NCBI GenBank assembly: GCA_963699305.1
Contig: OY969431.1
Span: forward strand, 2,108,001-2,172,000
DNA: 64,000 bases
Reading direction: 5' to 3'
Origin: JBGQAS01 sp963699305
GTDB lineage: Bacteria; Chloroflexota; Anaerolineae; Anaerolineales; Anaerolineaceae
Shown piece by piece: positions 1 through 7,390 of the stretch. The position numbers and the translations under genes were made by a program. How positions within the stretch are numbered: position 1 is the stretch's first letter; each line of letters starts with the position of its first letter. The notes beneath the pieces are model-generated. The model was not told the origin of the DNA and did not search any database. It worked only from the letters and a program-made list of their open reading frames with translations.

Positions 1-434
1 TTGGCGTAAAGCGAATCTCGGATGATCTTCCCATCCAGAAATTCCAGGATTTCCACATATGGCACAGTGACCCATTTACCAGTCGAAGAAGATTTCAAGG
101 AGTAAAGCTGGTTGATCACCGCATATCGCCCATCGGGTGTGACCAGGTAGGATTGATAGGAGACCTTTTGGATCCCACTTGCCATCATGCCATCGATTTC
201 AATTTGGGACTTATTGATGGGCCCATATTGATCGCCATAATCCGTCATTGTCGCGTCGTCTGCGTAAAGCGACAGCAAGGAATCCAGATCTTTGGCTGTT
301 GAGGCTTTGATGTATTCTTCCACCAGGGCTTGCGTGGTTTTTGCTGATGGCAGGTTTGCCACATCAGCTTTTACGGATAAACAAGCGGTCAGCATTAGCG
401 CTGAGAGCAAGATAATCAACAGAGAATATCGCAT
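1..434 (-). CDS. NTF2/SnoaL-like lipoprotein, 3' part cut by window edge
   Basis: Read on the minus strand from an ATG at 434, this gives at least 144 residues and runs off the left edge. A short hydrophobic signal sequence ends in the lipobox LTAC (Cys at residue 18), so the product should be a membrane-anchored lipoprotein. The remainder (helical start with EEYIKAS, then DLDSLLSLYADDATMTDYG and a beta-rich part) has the pattern of a SnoaL/NTF2-like domain, a fold used for small-ligand binding or as an accessory domain. A GGAGGTG ribosome site lies just upstream. No catalytic function can be assigned. The lipoprotein call is firm; the fold assignment is by pattern only. Confidence 0.7.
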   Translation of the reverse strand, partial: MRYSLLIILLSALMLTACLSVKADVANLPSAKTTQALVEEYIKASTAKDLDSLLSLYADDATMTDYGDQYGPINKSQIEIDGMMASGIQKVSYQSYLVTPDGRYAVINQLYSLKSSSTGKWVTVPYVEILEFLDGKIIRDSLYA

Positions 435-574
435 GGTCTCACCTCCTCGGTTATGCATAATGTATATCAAAATGGTACGCATTACAAGCATAAACCCCTC
501 TCCCTTCTCCTTGGTCATAAGGAGAGTGATGAAAGATTTTTGTTATTCTAGAGCAATCAATCGTTAATCAAAAA

Positions 575-790
575 TCATGAATTTCCAAGGATGAAATCCC
601 AGAAGCTCTGGGCGATCTTTGGGAAAGCCTCTTCCATCTTTTCGTAAGTGGTGTCGCTCTCAAAGCAGGGCTGGGCGAAAATAGAGATCAGGTAGGCCTC
701 CCCCTTAAGCACGAAAATGGCGATCTCGCCTGCCACCAGCCGTTCGTAAGTGATCGTGCCGCGATTGTTGTAAATAATTGCTATGCCAAG
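575..790 (-). pseudogene. C-terminal remnant of a beta-lactamase-like lipoprotein
   Basis: About 70 residues ending in FPKIAQSFWDFILGNS match, position by position, the C-terminus of the lipoprotein at 2909-4435 (for example RLVAGEIAIFVLKGEAYLIS against PLVAGEVAILEVEGEAYVIA, and SDTTYEKMEEAFP against GDTTSSKMEAAYP). Upstream of about 790 the similarity stops and the reading frame runs into a hairpin at 861-882, so it has no real start or active-site serine. It is best read as the leftover 3' end of a duplicated copy. Expression is unlikely. Confidence 0.75.
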
Positions 791-860
791 GGTGAGATCG
801 ACTAGAAGGAATATGCAAGACTCTCCTCCGACCTCAAGAAAAGCAAGTAAGCAAGGAACT

Positions 861-882
861 CCGGCAGCCACAAGGCTGCCGG
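861..882 (-). terminator. GC-rich hairpin, probable terminator of the 933-1497 gene
   Basis: A perfect 9-bp stem CCGGCAGCC / GGCTGCCGG encloses an ACAA (TTGT on the minus strand) loop. It lies about 50 bp past the stop of the upstream minus-strand gene. The downstream tract is only moderately T-rich, so it may be a weak terminator or an mRNA-stabilising hairpin. Confidence 0.5.
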
Positions 883-932
883 ATGCTTTAGATACTCATT
901 TTCAGGGTGGAAAATGACGTACTGCAGAACCG

Positions 933-1497
933 TTATTTATTTTTCTTCTTCCCAACCGCTTCCTCGGTTACGAGTAGTTCTTTGAACAGTGACCGATAAA
1001 GGATGGTTGCCTGTCTTAATTCCTCCGTATCTGCCTCATGCTGTTCATTTTTTACTGCAATTGCTCTAGCAGCACGATAATTGTTCACCAATTTTGGATA
1101 CTGAACGGAGACATCGGACACGCGTTGCTCAAAATCGGACACCGGATAGCCGCGTAACTGCATGACTTCCATGATTAAGCGGTCAGCACTTTCGATCGCC
1201 TGTCCCGGTTCGTCGACAAACCTGGCTTGTACCGCGGTCCAATCGGCGCGATAACGCTCACTCTCGCTGACCGAAAGTGGACGAATATTTAGTGTCTTCA
1301 CATGTTTCTGTCGTTCATCCAACTCTTTTTGACCTTTCTTCTTGGAACCCATTGCCTCTACCGTGTGGTCATACTCAGTACCAAATTTATCCTGGAGCCG
1401 CTTCGAACGTCTGCGGCGGGCAAACACCAAACCTAATATCGCACCCAAGAAGATTAAAAACAAGAACAACGATGATAATAAAATATGGACTATTCAC
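933..1497 (-). CDS. Conserved single-TM hypothetical protein, start probably frameshifted
   Basis: The uninterrupted frame gives a hydrophobic N-terminal segment, then RRRRSKRLQDKFGTEYDHTV and a soluble part with NIRPLSVSESERY and RGYPVSDFEQR. I recognise this as a widespread bacterial family of about 180-200 residues with one N-terminal membrane anchor and unknown function. The frame opens only at a TTG at 1469. A textbook GGAGGTGC site at 1501-1508 instead serves a GTG at 1497 in another frame that reads MNSPYFIIIVVLV. Removing one T from the T5 run at 1456-1460 joins both frames into a normal membrane anchor. I therefore place the start at 1497 and assume a one-base indel. Confidence 0.7.
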
Positions 1498-1568
1498 AAG
1501 GCACCTCCAATTTGACCAAATTCAAAGCCATCAAAAAGACTACCAACCTAATTTCATTCACGGTACGA

Positions 1569-1979
1569 TTATCGACGTCTTGAACCGAGGATCGCACCCA
1601 GAATGGCAAAAACAAGTGCGACTCCCAACACGAAGCCAAGGTTGTACAGGCTTCCGTTGTTGTGCACTTCGTAAATCTGCACAGCCTTGTTAAAGAACGA
1701 AATTACCAAGGTCACCGGGGAAATGATGCCATGAACAAATCCGAGTAGGATGCCAGCGACACGACCATTTGCATCAACTGTGTTGATCAGCGGGTTTGGA
1801 CCGGGTGCAGAGAGCTGGATGCTGCCGCCGGGTTCGTTAACTTGACCAGCAGGAGCGGGTGTACTGGATTGTGTGTTTGGCTCAAGCGTAGTGATTTGTA
1901 TGACCGTTCCTGGTGCACAGCCTGCGACCAATGTAAACATTACCGTCATTAAAACGAACAGGAAGGAAATCTTTTTCAA
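1569..1979 (-). CDS. Small lipoprotein with glycine-rich membrane segments
   Basis: 136 residues. The signal sequence ends in LVAGC (lipobox Cys at residue 21). A Pro/Gly/Ser-rich linker of about 40 residues follows, then two hydrophobic stretches (around VAGILLGFVHGIISPVTLVI and the terminal LGFVLGVALVFAILGAILG) separated by the polar IYEVHNNGSLYNLG, ending in a basic SRRR tail. The IYEVHNNG...YNLGF motif occurs in a common family of small bacterial membrane proteins of unknown function. It lies just upstream of the single-TM gene at 933-1497 on the same strand and could share its transcript. A GGAGGT ribosome site precedes the ATG. Confidence 0.75.
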   Translation of the reverse strand: MKKISFLFVLMTVMFTLVAGCAPGTVIQITTLEPNTQSSTPAPAGQVNEPGGSIQLSAPGPNPLINTVDANGRVAGILLGFVHGIISPVTLVISFFNKAVQIYEVHNNGSLYNLGFVLGVALVFAILGAILGSRRR

Positions 1980-2166
1980 CTTTTACCTCCAAATGCAATC
2001 TGATATTCCAATCGCGTCTTAGCCACTTGGAATATCGAGTTACGAAACAATATTCAACTCATAAATCAGTCTACAATCAAAATTTCCCAGCCGCATCCAT
2101 CAACTGGGGAATATCGCTCTCCGCCATTCAGGGGAGAACTATAAAAACCAACTGCCAGACTAATTT

Positions 2167-2865
2167 CTAAGAAGATGCTTTTTTGGCTCGAAAAATGATG
2201 AACCAAGGATTCTTCATTAATTTCTCATAGTTTTCGGGGTCGGCAGTACGGAATGCTTCTACCGGGCGGGGCTCCAGGATGGTTTCGATCAAAAACCCGG
2301 CTGACCGAATGGAATCGCAAATGGCTGTGAGAGGTCGGCGGAAATAGCACACTTTACCGATCGACCATTCGTCTTCGATTAAATCTGTGGCAAAGTAATC
2401 TTCCGTTTTGAAAAGCTGCCAGTCCATGAACGGGTGGTGGGTGGAGAAGATCAGCAAACCGTTTCCCTTTAGAACTCGATTGAATTCTGCGAGCACCGGT
2501 GACCAATCACGGATGTAATGCAGTACCATCGGGGCGATGATCAGGTCGAATGAAGAATCGTTGGCAAAGGTCAACGGTTCCGTGAGATCTGCCTGGAAGA
2601 CATTGGCGCGGTTTCCCAATCGTTTTTGTGTGAGCGCCACGAACTCGGTGTTGAAGTCCAGCGCTGTTACGTGTGCTCCATTATCCACCAAATACTCTGC
2701 ATATCCACCCGAACCGCAACCCGCATCCAACACATGCAGTCCCTTGAGCGGTGGAAAAAGAGAAATCATCGCTGGTCGTTCGTACAAGGCGTTGTGAGGT
2801 TTGGTATCCACGGTGGAGGCATACTTGGACGCGATGGGTTCGTAACAATGTGCGGTATGTTTCAC
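2167..2865 (-). CDS. Class I SAM-dependent methyltransferase
   Basis: The core begins HCYEPIASKYASTV, followed by ALYERPAM, a pattern typical of the N-terminal helices of small-molecule methyltransferases. The SAM-binding motif I is VLDAGCGSGGYAEYL, the acidic post-I residue lies in VTALDFN, and motif IV region is DLIIAPMVLHYIRDW. About 232 residues. The frame extends upstream into the neighbouring gene's 3' end, but a GTG at 2865 with GGAGCAACC in front is the start that avoids overlap and keeps the whole domain. The substrate is not evident. It follows the lipoprotein gene at 2909 by 43 bp and may be co-transcribed with it. Confidence 0.85.
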   Translation of the reverse strand: MKHTAHCYEPIASKYASTVDTKPHNALYERPAMISLFPPLKGLHVLDAGCGSGGYAEYLVDNGAHVTALDFNTEFVALTQKRLGNRANVFQADLTEPLTFANDSSFDLIIAPMVLHYIRDWSPVLAEFNRVLKGNGLLIFSTHHPFMDWQLFKTEDYFATDLIEDEWSIGKVCYFRRPLTAICDSIRSAGFLIETILEPRPVEAFRTADPENYEKLMKNPWFIIFRAKKASS

Positions 2866-2908
2866 GGTTGCTCCATTATTGATTGAAATGAATTGATCGC
2901 TTTTCGGA

Positions 2909-4435
2909 TTATGGATTTGATTGTAAAAAGCCCCAGATAATTTCAGAGACCTGAGGATACGCTGCTTCCATTTTACTGGAGGTGGTATCACCATCGACGC
3001 GGGATTGGGCAAAAAGGGCGATCACGTAAGCTTCCCCTTCAACCTCCAAAATGGCAACTTCACCAGCGACCAAAGGTCCATTATGGATGGCGCCCGGTTG
3101 ATTGTAAACCACTGCTTCATCACCTGAAGGACCGCCTAAAACACCCAAGCGGGTATTTTTATTCGGGGAAGGCTCATGCAAAATATCGATGATGATCTGC
3201 CTCGCTACAGGGGAAACCATCGTCCCTTGATAAAGCGCCGCGACCATTCGACTCATATCCTCGGCAGTGGTCTGGCGTGGACTGAGGGTGGTGTTTGTGA
3301 TCCCCCAGGATTCCAGAAGGGTCACGTAATTCACATGTGCAGTTGTCCACTCAATAATCGCATTGGTGGCATTTGTATCGAACGTCGTCAGCATTGAAAA
3401 CAGCGTATCCTCAATGGACAAATTCCCGAGGGAATGAGAATCGATATAGTCGTAAAGCCCCCACACGCCGTTCTTCTCCAACGCATCAAGGTACATCATG
3501 GAAATGGGAATTGAGAAAGCGCTGGCGGGTTGGATAAGCTGGGCACCCAGCCGTTCGTAATATATTTCACCATCTATTTTCTGGAACAGCATGGTCCAAT
3601 TTCCGCCCGCAGCAGTGAAAACTTTCTCCAGAGAATCTGCCAGTTGCTGTTCAGCAGCAGTTGGATCAGAAATGGGGAGCTTGCTCCGCCACACATCAAA
3701 CCCACCAAATCCAGTCAGACCGATCTGCCAGTTGTCATGATTGGTCCAGTCGTAGAAGACACCGATACCCGGCTGGGTGGGGTCATACAGGAGCAGCTCC
3801 TGGATGAGGTAACCTTGCGGAGTATTAAGGTTGGTGACCGCATAGGCACGTCCTGCTCCATCCACGCGAGTGACCGTGAGCACATGCTCAAACGATCCGC
3901 CGTGACCGGCATAAAGATACACAAAATCTCCAGGTTGCAGAGGAAAAGCTCGGAAATCAAACTGATCGAGCGGTTCCCGGAAGGAGTACCAATCATAGCG
4001 CTCCTTGGGGAATGTCTCTTCCAGCAGTGGCAGATCCTCATCCGGGCGCGGATTCAGCTTCCAGAACATGTGACGATCGATGGCAGGATCCAACAACCCG
4101 GCATCCTGCAGGATGGCAACCGCGAGAGGACCGCACATGCTTGCAGGATGCCCTTCATTGGGGAGGTAACCCAATGCTCTCGCAACGGAAATGGCTTGTG
4201 ATTCAGTCCCCGCGATGAAAGATAAAGCAATTTCCGCCAATCGCTGTTGCTGGGTTTGGGTGTAGACGGAATCAACTGAAAACGCATTTGGTGTTATGGT
4301 GATCGTTGGGGTTGGTGCATGGGTGGGAGTGAAAATTGGAGAGGGGGCAGGTGGCGTGGAAACAGGGGCAGGTGCGCAGCCCGCAAGGAGAAAAATAATG
4401 ATCATTCCGACCAGGGGGAATCGTTGGTGCTTCAT
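2909..4435 (-). CDS. Two-domain lipoprotein: papain-like N-domain plus degenerate beta-lactamase-like C-domain
   Basis: 508 residues. The lipobox LAGC has its Cys at residue 20 and is followed by a Thr/Pro-rich spacer to about 50. Residues 60-250 carry C101 in SMCGPLAVA, H184 in FEHVLTV and N202 or N204 in AVTNLNT. That Cys-His-Asn order suggests a papain-fold (C39/NlpC-like) peptidase. Residues 260-508 resemble the class A beta-lactamase/serine hydrolase fold. However, the expected SxxK is S305-A-F-S308 (Lys replaced by Ser), the SDN region reads DTNATN and the KTG region reads NQPG. The C-domain is therefore probably a binding module rather than an enzyme. A truncated copy of its C-terminus lies at 575-790. 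Substrate unknown; cell-envelope peptides are plausible. Confidence 0.75.
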   Translation of the reverse strand: MKHQRFPLVGMIIIFLLAGCAPAPVSTPPAPSPIFTPTHAPTPTITITPNAFSVDSVYTQTQQQRLAEIALSFIAGTESQAISVARALGYLPNEGHPASMCGPLAVAILQDAGLLDPAIDRHMFWKLNPRPDEDLPLLEETFPKERYDWYSFREPLDQFDFRAFPLQPGDFVYLYAGHGGSFEHVLTVTRVDGAGRAYAVTNLNTPQGYLIQELLLYDPTQPGIGVFYDWTNHDNWQIGLTGFGGFDVWRSKLPISDPTAAEQQLADSLEKVFTAAGGNWTMLFQKIDGEIYYERLGAQLIQPASAFSIPISMMYLDALEKNGVWGLYDYIDSHSLGNLSIEDTLFSMLTTFDTNATNAIIEWTTAHVNYVTLLESWGITNTTLSPRQTTAEDMSRMVAALYQGTMVSPVARQIIIDILHEPSPNKNTRLGVLGGPSGDEAVVYNQPGAIHNGPLVAGEVAILEVEGEAYVIALFAQSRVDGDTTSSKMEAAYPQVSEIIWGFLQSNP

Positions 4436-4448
4436 GGTGTACAGAAAT

Positions 4449-4518
4449 ATTATAACGGTTGTTATCCCGGAAGAAGCACACGTGAGGATTTTGTGAATTG
4501 CAATAACGGTTCAGTTAT
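4449..4518. promoter_or_regulatory. Divergent promoter region with two ATAACGGTT inverted repeats
   Basis: Between the divergent genes 2909-4435 (minus) and 4562-5089 (plus), two similar dyads occur: ATAACGGTTGTTAT at 4452-4465 and ATAACGGTTCAGTTAT at 4503-4518. The first overlaps a minus-strand TATAAT (4449-4454) placed 14 nt before the minus gene's ATG. The two-site arrangement fits a regulator-binding region, but no cognate regulator is visible nearby. Confidence 0.4.
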
Positions 4519-4561
4519 GATATTCTATTCACATCATTTCTGTGTAATCGAGGAGAAGAAT

Positions 4562-5089
4562 ATGAACCTTGCGAGTTTTGGACTCATTGCGATTTTGATA
4601 TCGTGTGTCTTTTTATTAGTCAGCATTTTCCTGCTGGCTCCCCTGCCGTATATCATTGCTGCAGCGATACTAAAAATCGAGAAGCGCGGATACTGGAAAG
4701 CATTCGGCACTGCCATCCTGGGTGGTCTGGCGGGGATGGTGATTTCCTTCCTGATCAACCTTCTGCTTTCTGGTTTACTAGGTGGTGCGGCAAAATTATC
4801 ACTGACTGATCTAAACAACCTTCCCTTGTTCTTAACATCGTTTTTGAGCAAGGCTTGGTTGGGAGTAACGCTGGGATGGATTGCCTCAACCCTCGTGACC
4901 ATGCTTATTGCAGCAGGTTTATACGGCGTCAGCTTTGGCAAGGGCGCATTGATATGGCTGCTGGCGCTGGTGTTCGGTATATTGATCGGAGTTGCCGTGT
5001 TCCTGATCTTCTTCATCCTTTCCGTCGTTGGAGTGCTGCCGGCTTTACGGAACTTGGATCTGAACAATTTATTGTCCGGTTATTTTTAA
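4562..5089 (+). CDS. Multi-pass membrane protein, tandem paralog 1 of 3
   Basis: 175 residues and very hydrophobic, with about four predicted membrane spans: N-terminal IAILISCVFLLVSIFLLAPL, then GLAGMVISFLINLLLSGLL, ASTLVTMLIAAGLYGV and a C-terminal LVFGILIGVAVFLIFFILSV. The hallmark shared with the next two genes is PLPYIIAAAILKIEKRGYWKAFG after the first span, where a short cytoplasmic basic segment sits. It also shares the SFGKGALIWLLAL motif near the third span. The start is the ATG behind GAGGAGAAGAAT. I do not recognise a named family. The paralogous trio suggests a membrane complex or a dosage-expanded gene. Confidence 0.8.
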   Translation: MNLASFGLIAILISCVFLLVSIFLLAPLPYIIAAAILKIEKRGYWKAFGTAILGGLAGMVISFLINLLLSGLLGGAAKLSLTDLNNLPLFLTSFLSKAWLGVTLGWIASTLVTMLIAAGLYGVSFGKGALIWLLALVFGILIGVAVFLIFFILSVVGVLPALRNLDLNNLLSGYF

Positions 5090-5152
5090 TCCAAAATTCA
5101 ACCCATCAGGTGGATACCAATCGGCATCCACCTTTGTTTGTTTGGAGAAACC

Positions 5153-5626
5153 ATGGAATCAATACTTAGTTTCATCGCAAGCATCGGGCTGGTGATCATC
5201 TGCCCGGGCGTGCTGATCTGGATGTTCCTGCTGGCGCCCCTTCCTTATATCATTGGAGCTGCCATTGTTAAGGTGGAAAGGCGCAATTATTGGCGGGCGT
5301 TTGGAGTCGGGATCATCACTGCCATCACCGGGTTGATCATTTCACTGCTGCTGGGATGGATCCCGGTTGTCGGGCTCATTGTCGCATTCATTGCAGGTTC
5401 ACTCGTCGAGATCCTCATTATCATGGGTTTATACAGCTCCACGTTTGGCAAAGCGACCCTGGTATGGCTGGTCGCATTGATCCTCGTGTGGCTCATCCGT
5501 GTGCTGTTGGTGCTGGGTGCTCTTGCAATCACCGGAGTTGGACTTTCTGAGATCATCCAGCTGATACCGGGATTGCGCGATCTGCTTCCAAATGTATTTG
5601 TTCCATTGACGATATTCGTGGTTTAA
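5153..5626 (+). CDS. Multi-pass membrane protein, tandem paralog 2 of 3
   Basis: 157 residues and clearly homologous to its neighbours: APLPYIIGAAIVKVERRNYW and STFGKATLVWLVAL occupy the same positions as in the flanking copies. Membrane spans are about 8-28, 50-70, 72-95 and 105-130. The start is the ATG preceded by TTTGGAGAAACC. The gap to the previous gene is 63 bp and to the next is 63 bp, so the trio is probably one transcript ending at the terminator at 6179-6203. Function unknown. Confidence 0.8.
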   Translation: MESILSFIASIGLVIICPGVLIWMFLLAPLPYIIGAAIVKVERRNYWRAFGVGIITAITGLIISLLLGWIPVVGLIVAFIAGSLVEILIIMGLYSSTFGKATLVWLVALILVWLIRVLLVLGALAITGVGLSEIIQLIPGLRDLLPNVFVPLTIFVV

Positions 5627-5689
5627 TATAGACAAGCATCTTTTTGTGTTATATGTGTTAAAAAAAATATCACTTGATAAGGAGGTTAT

Positions 5690-6154
5690 ATGGAAAGTAT
5701 ATTGAGTTTAGGCGCTGGACTTATAGCAATGGTTTGCGGTGGTTTCCTGTTATATCTGTTCCTGTTTGGACCGCTTCCATACATCATCAGCGCAGCAATC
5801 AAAAAAGTCGAAGGGCGCAATTACTGGAAAGCTTTTGGAGTTTTCGGTATCAGCATTGTGGCTGCATTCATTCTACAGCTCATCTTGAAGCTATTCCTGG
5901 ATGGTTTTGCCCTGAACGCAGTGCTATTCCTGGCGACTATTGCTGTGCAACTTGGATTGATCCTGTTGCTATACAAAGTGGATTTCAATAAAGCGCTGGG
6001 TGTCTGGATCATCGCGGTGTTGATAACCATTGGCATCGCCGTCGTGGTTGGTATCCTTGTGGTGGTCCTGGGGACCGTCCTGGCATCTTCGGGGATCAAG
6101 GATATTATTAATCTCATCCAACAGCAAATCTCATTTCTACCTTTGGTTGTGTAA
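5690..6154 (+). CDS. Multi-pass membrane protein, tandem paralog 3 of 3
   Basis: 154 residues. It has the same architecture as the two upstream genes: GPLPYIISAAIKKVEGRNYW after the first span and DFNKALGVWIIAV before the last. Its N-terminus MESILSLGAG closely matches MESILSFIAS of paralog 2, pointing to a recent duplication between these two. It has the strongest ribosome site of the three (AAGGAGG, 5 nt before ATG). Function unknown. Confidence 0.8.
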   Translation: MESILSLGAGLIAMVCGGFLLYLFLFGPLPYIISAAIKKVEGRNYWKAFGVFGISIVAAFILQLILKLFLDGFALNAVLFLATIAVQLGLILLLYKVDFNKALGVWIIAVLITIGIAVVVGILVVVLGTVLASSGIKDIINLIQQQISFLPLVV

Positions 6155-6178
6155 TTCCCCATCTGGATGGAAAAAGAA

Positions 6179-6203
6179 AACGCAGGCAAGCGCCTGCGTT
6201 TTT
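6179..6203 (+). terminator. Rho-independent terminator after the membrane-protein trio
   Basis: A perfect stem AACGCAGGC / GCCTGCGTT with a 4-nt loop is followed directly by TTT. It separates the trio from the promoter of the sugar locus 25 bp further on. Confidence 0.9.
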
Positions 6204-6227
6204 ATGTTAAAAGAATTGCAATAACTA

Positions 6228-6274
6228 TTGACAAGTGCGTTCATATTTGCTATATATCTATGTAAGCGCTTACA
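6228..6274 (+). promoter_or_regulatory. Sigma-70 promoter with overlapping LacI-type operator
   Basis: The -35 TTGACA (6228-6233) and -10 TATATA (6251-6256) are separated by exactly 17 bp. Five bases after the -10, at the expected transcription start, lies the perfect 14-bp palindrome TGTAAGCGCTTACA (6261-6274), with the central CG typical of LacI/GalR-family operators. The adjacent gene encodes a LacI-family protein, so this is very likely its own operator, giving autoregulation and control of the downstream operon. Confidence 0.85.
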
Positions 6275-6287
6275 TTCCCTAGAAACA

Positions 6288-7316
6288 ATGATGTCACAAA
6301 CAAAGACCAGCAAACGGAAAATGCCTGCCACCATCTCTGATGTCGCGTTGAGCGCAGGCGTTTCCACAGCAACGGTAAGCCGGGTGCTCAGCGCAGAGGT
6401 CCCCGTTTCGGAAGTCACAGCCAGCAAGGTGCGGAAGGCGGTGGAAAAATTGGGCTACATTCCTCAAACCGCTGCCCGAAACCTGGCGCGACGCAGGACA
6501 AAAGCCATCGGATTAATCCTGCCCAGCCTGGCGGGGGATTTTTTCTCGCTGATGCTTGCCGGAGTGGAAGCTGTTTTAGCAGAAGAGCATTACGACCTGC
6601 TTGTGACAACCCAACTCGTTGATAATCCTTCCATCGATAATCATGTGCCGTTGGGGAAACACAACACAGACGGTTTGTTAGTTTTTACCGGCAACCTGAC
6701 CCCTCCTCTTCTAAAGATGCACCAATCCGGATTTCCGCTGGTGCTGTTGTATCAAAGCTCCCCAAAGGATTTGGGGATACCCTGTGTGACCGTCGAAAAT
6801 CGCAATGGTACCGAAAAATTGATCGATCACCTGATTGAGGTGCATGGATGCAAACACATCGGGTTGCTCCGTGGCCCGGATGGAAATGAAGATTCCTCCT
6901 GGCGAGAACTCGGTTTTCGACGTTCGTTGGAAAAACATGGACTCACGATTGAAAAGGAAATGATTGCAAACGGGGAATTCCTCGAAGAGGCGGGGGCGGA
7001 AGCCGTCAAGCAGTGGCTGGAACAGGGTGTGAGAATCGATGCCGTCTTTGGGGGAAGCGATGAGGCTGCCATTGGGGCACAGCTGGCACTTACGCAGAAT
7101 GGCGTGCGCATACCGGAGCAAATCAAGGTTGTTGGTTTTGATGATTTAACGCTGGCGCGTTACATGGTCCCTCCTCTCACGACCGTCAGGGCACCGACGG
7201 AAGAGGTGGGAAGGGTGGCTGCCAGAAAGCTATTGCAACTGATCCGAACTGGCACAGCTGAAGCATTGACATTGTTGCCTACTGAACTGGTTATCAGACA
7301 TTCCTGCGGGTGTTAA
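6288..7316 (+). CDS. LacI/GalR-family transcriptional repressor
   Basis: 342 residues from the first of two adjacent ATGs (6288 or 6291). The N-terminal helix-turn-helix reads ATISDVALSAGVSTATVSRVL, followed by the hinge helix PQTAARNLARRRTKAIGL. The rest is a periplasmic-binding-protein-like sensor domain (LPSLAGDFFSLMLAGVEAV, then VDAVFGGSDEAAIGA-type and VVGFDDLTLARYM). Such repressors release DNA when a sugar or sugar phosphate binds. It is the first gene of a sugar import and catabolism locus and has a matching operator in its own promoter, so the inducer is probably a product of that pathway. Confidence 0.93.
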   Translation: MMSQTKTSKRKMPATISDVALSAGVSTATVSRVLSAEVPVSEVTASKVRKAVEKLGYIPQTAARNLARRRTKAIGLILPSLAGDFFSLMLAGVEAVLAEEHYDLLVTTQLVDNPSIDNHVPLGKHNTDGLLVFTGNLTPPLLKMHQSGFPLVLLYQSSPKDLGIPCVTVENRNGTEKLIDHLIEVHGCKHIGLLRGPDGNEDSSWRELGFRRSLEKHGLTIEKEMIANGEFLEEAGAEAVKQWLEQGVRIDAVFGGSDEAAIGAQLALTQNGVRIPEQIKVVGFDDLTLARYMVPPLTTVRAPTEEVGRVAARKLLQLIRTGTAEALTLLPTELVIRHSCGC

Positions 7317-7390
7317 AACGGGAAAGGAGGTCGTAACGGGAGAGGAATGACACTTTGGTTTGTGAAGACAAAATTCATGGAGGTATGAAA

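Noticed and set aside
2866..3012. N-terminal extension of the methyltransferase
   Set aside because: It would overlap the neighbouring lipoprotein gene by 104 bp and adds no family sequence; the GTG at 2865 has a better ribosome site.
3530..4201. Plus-strand ORF of 223 codons
   Set aside because: Lies fully inside the lipoprotein gene on the opposite strand and shows no domain or ribosome site.
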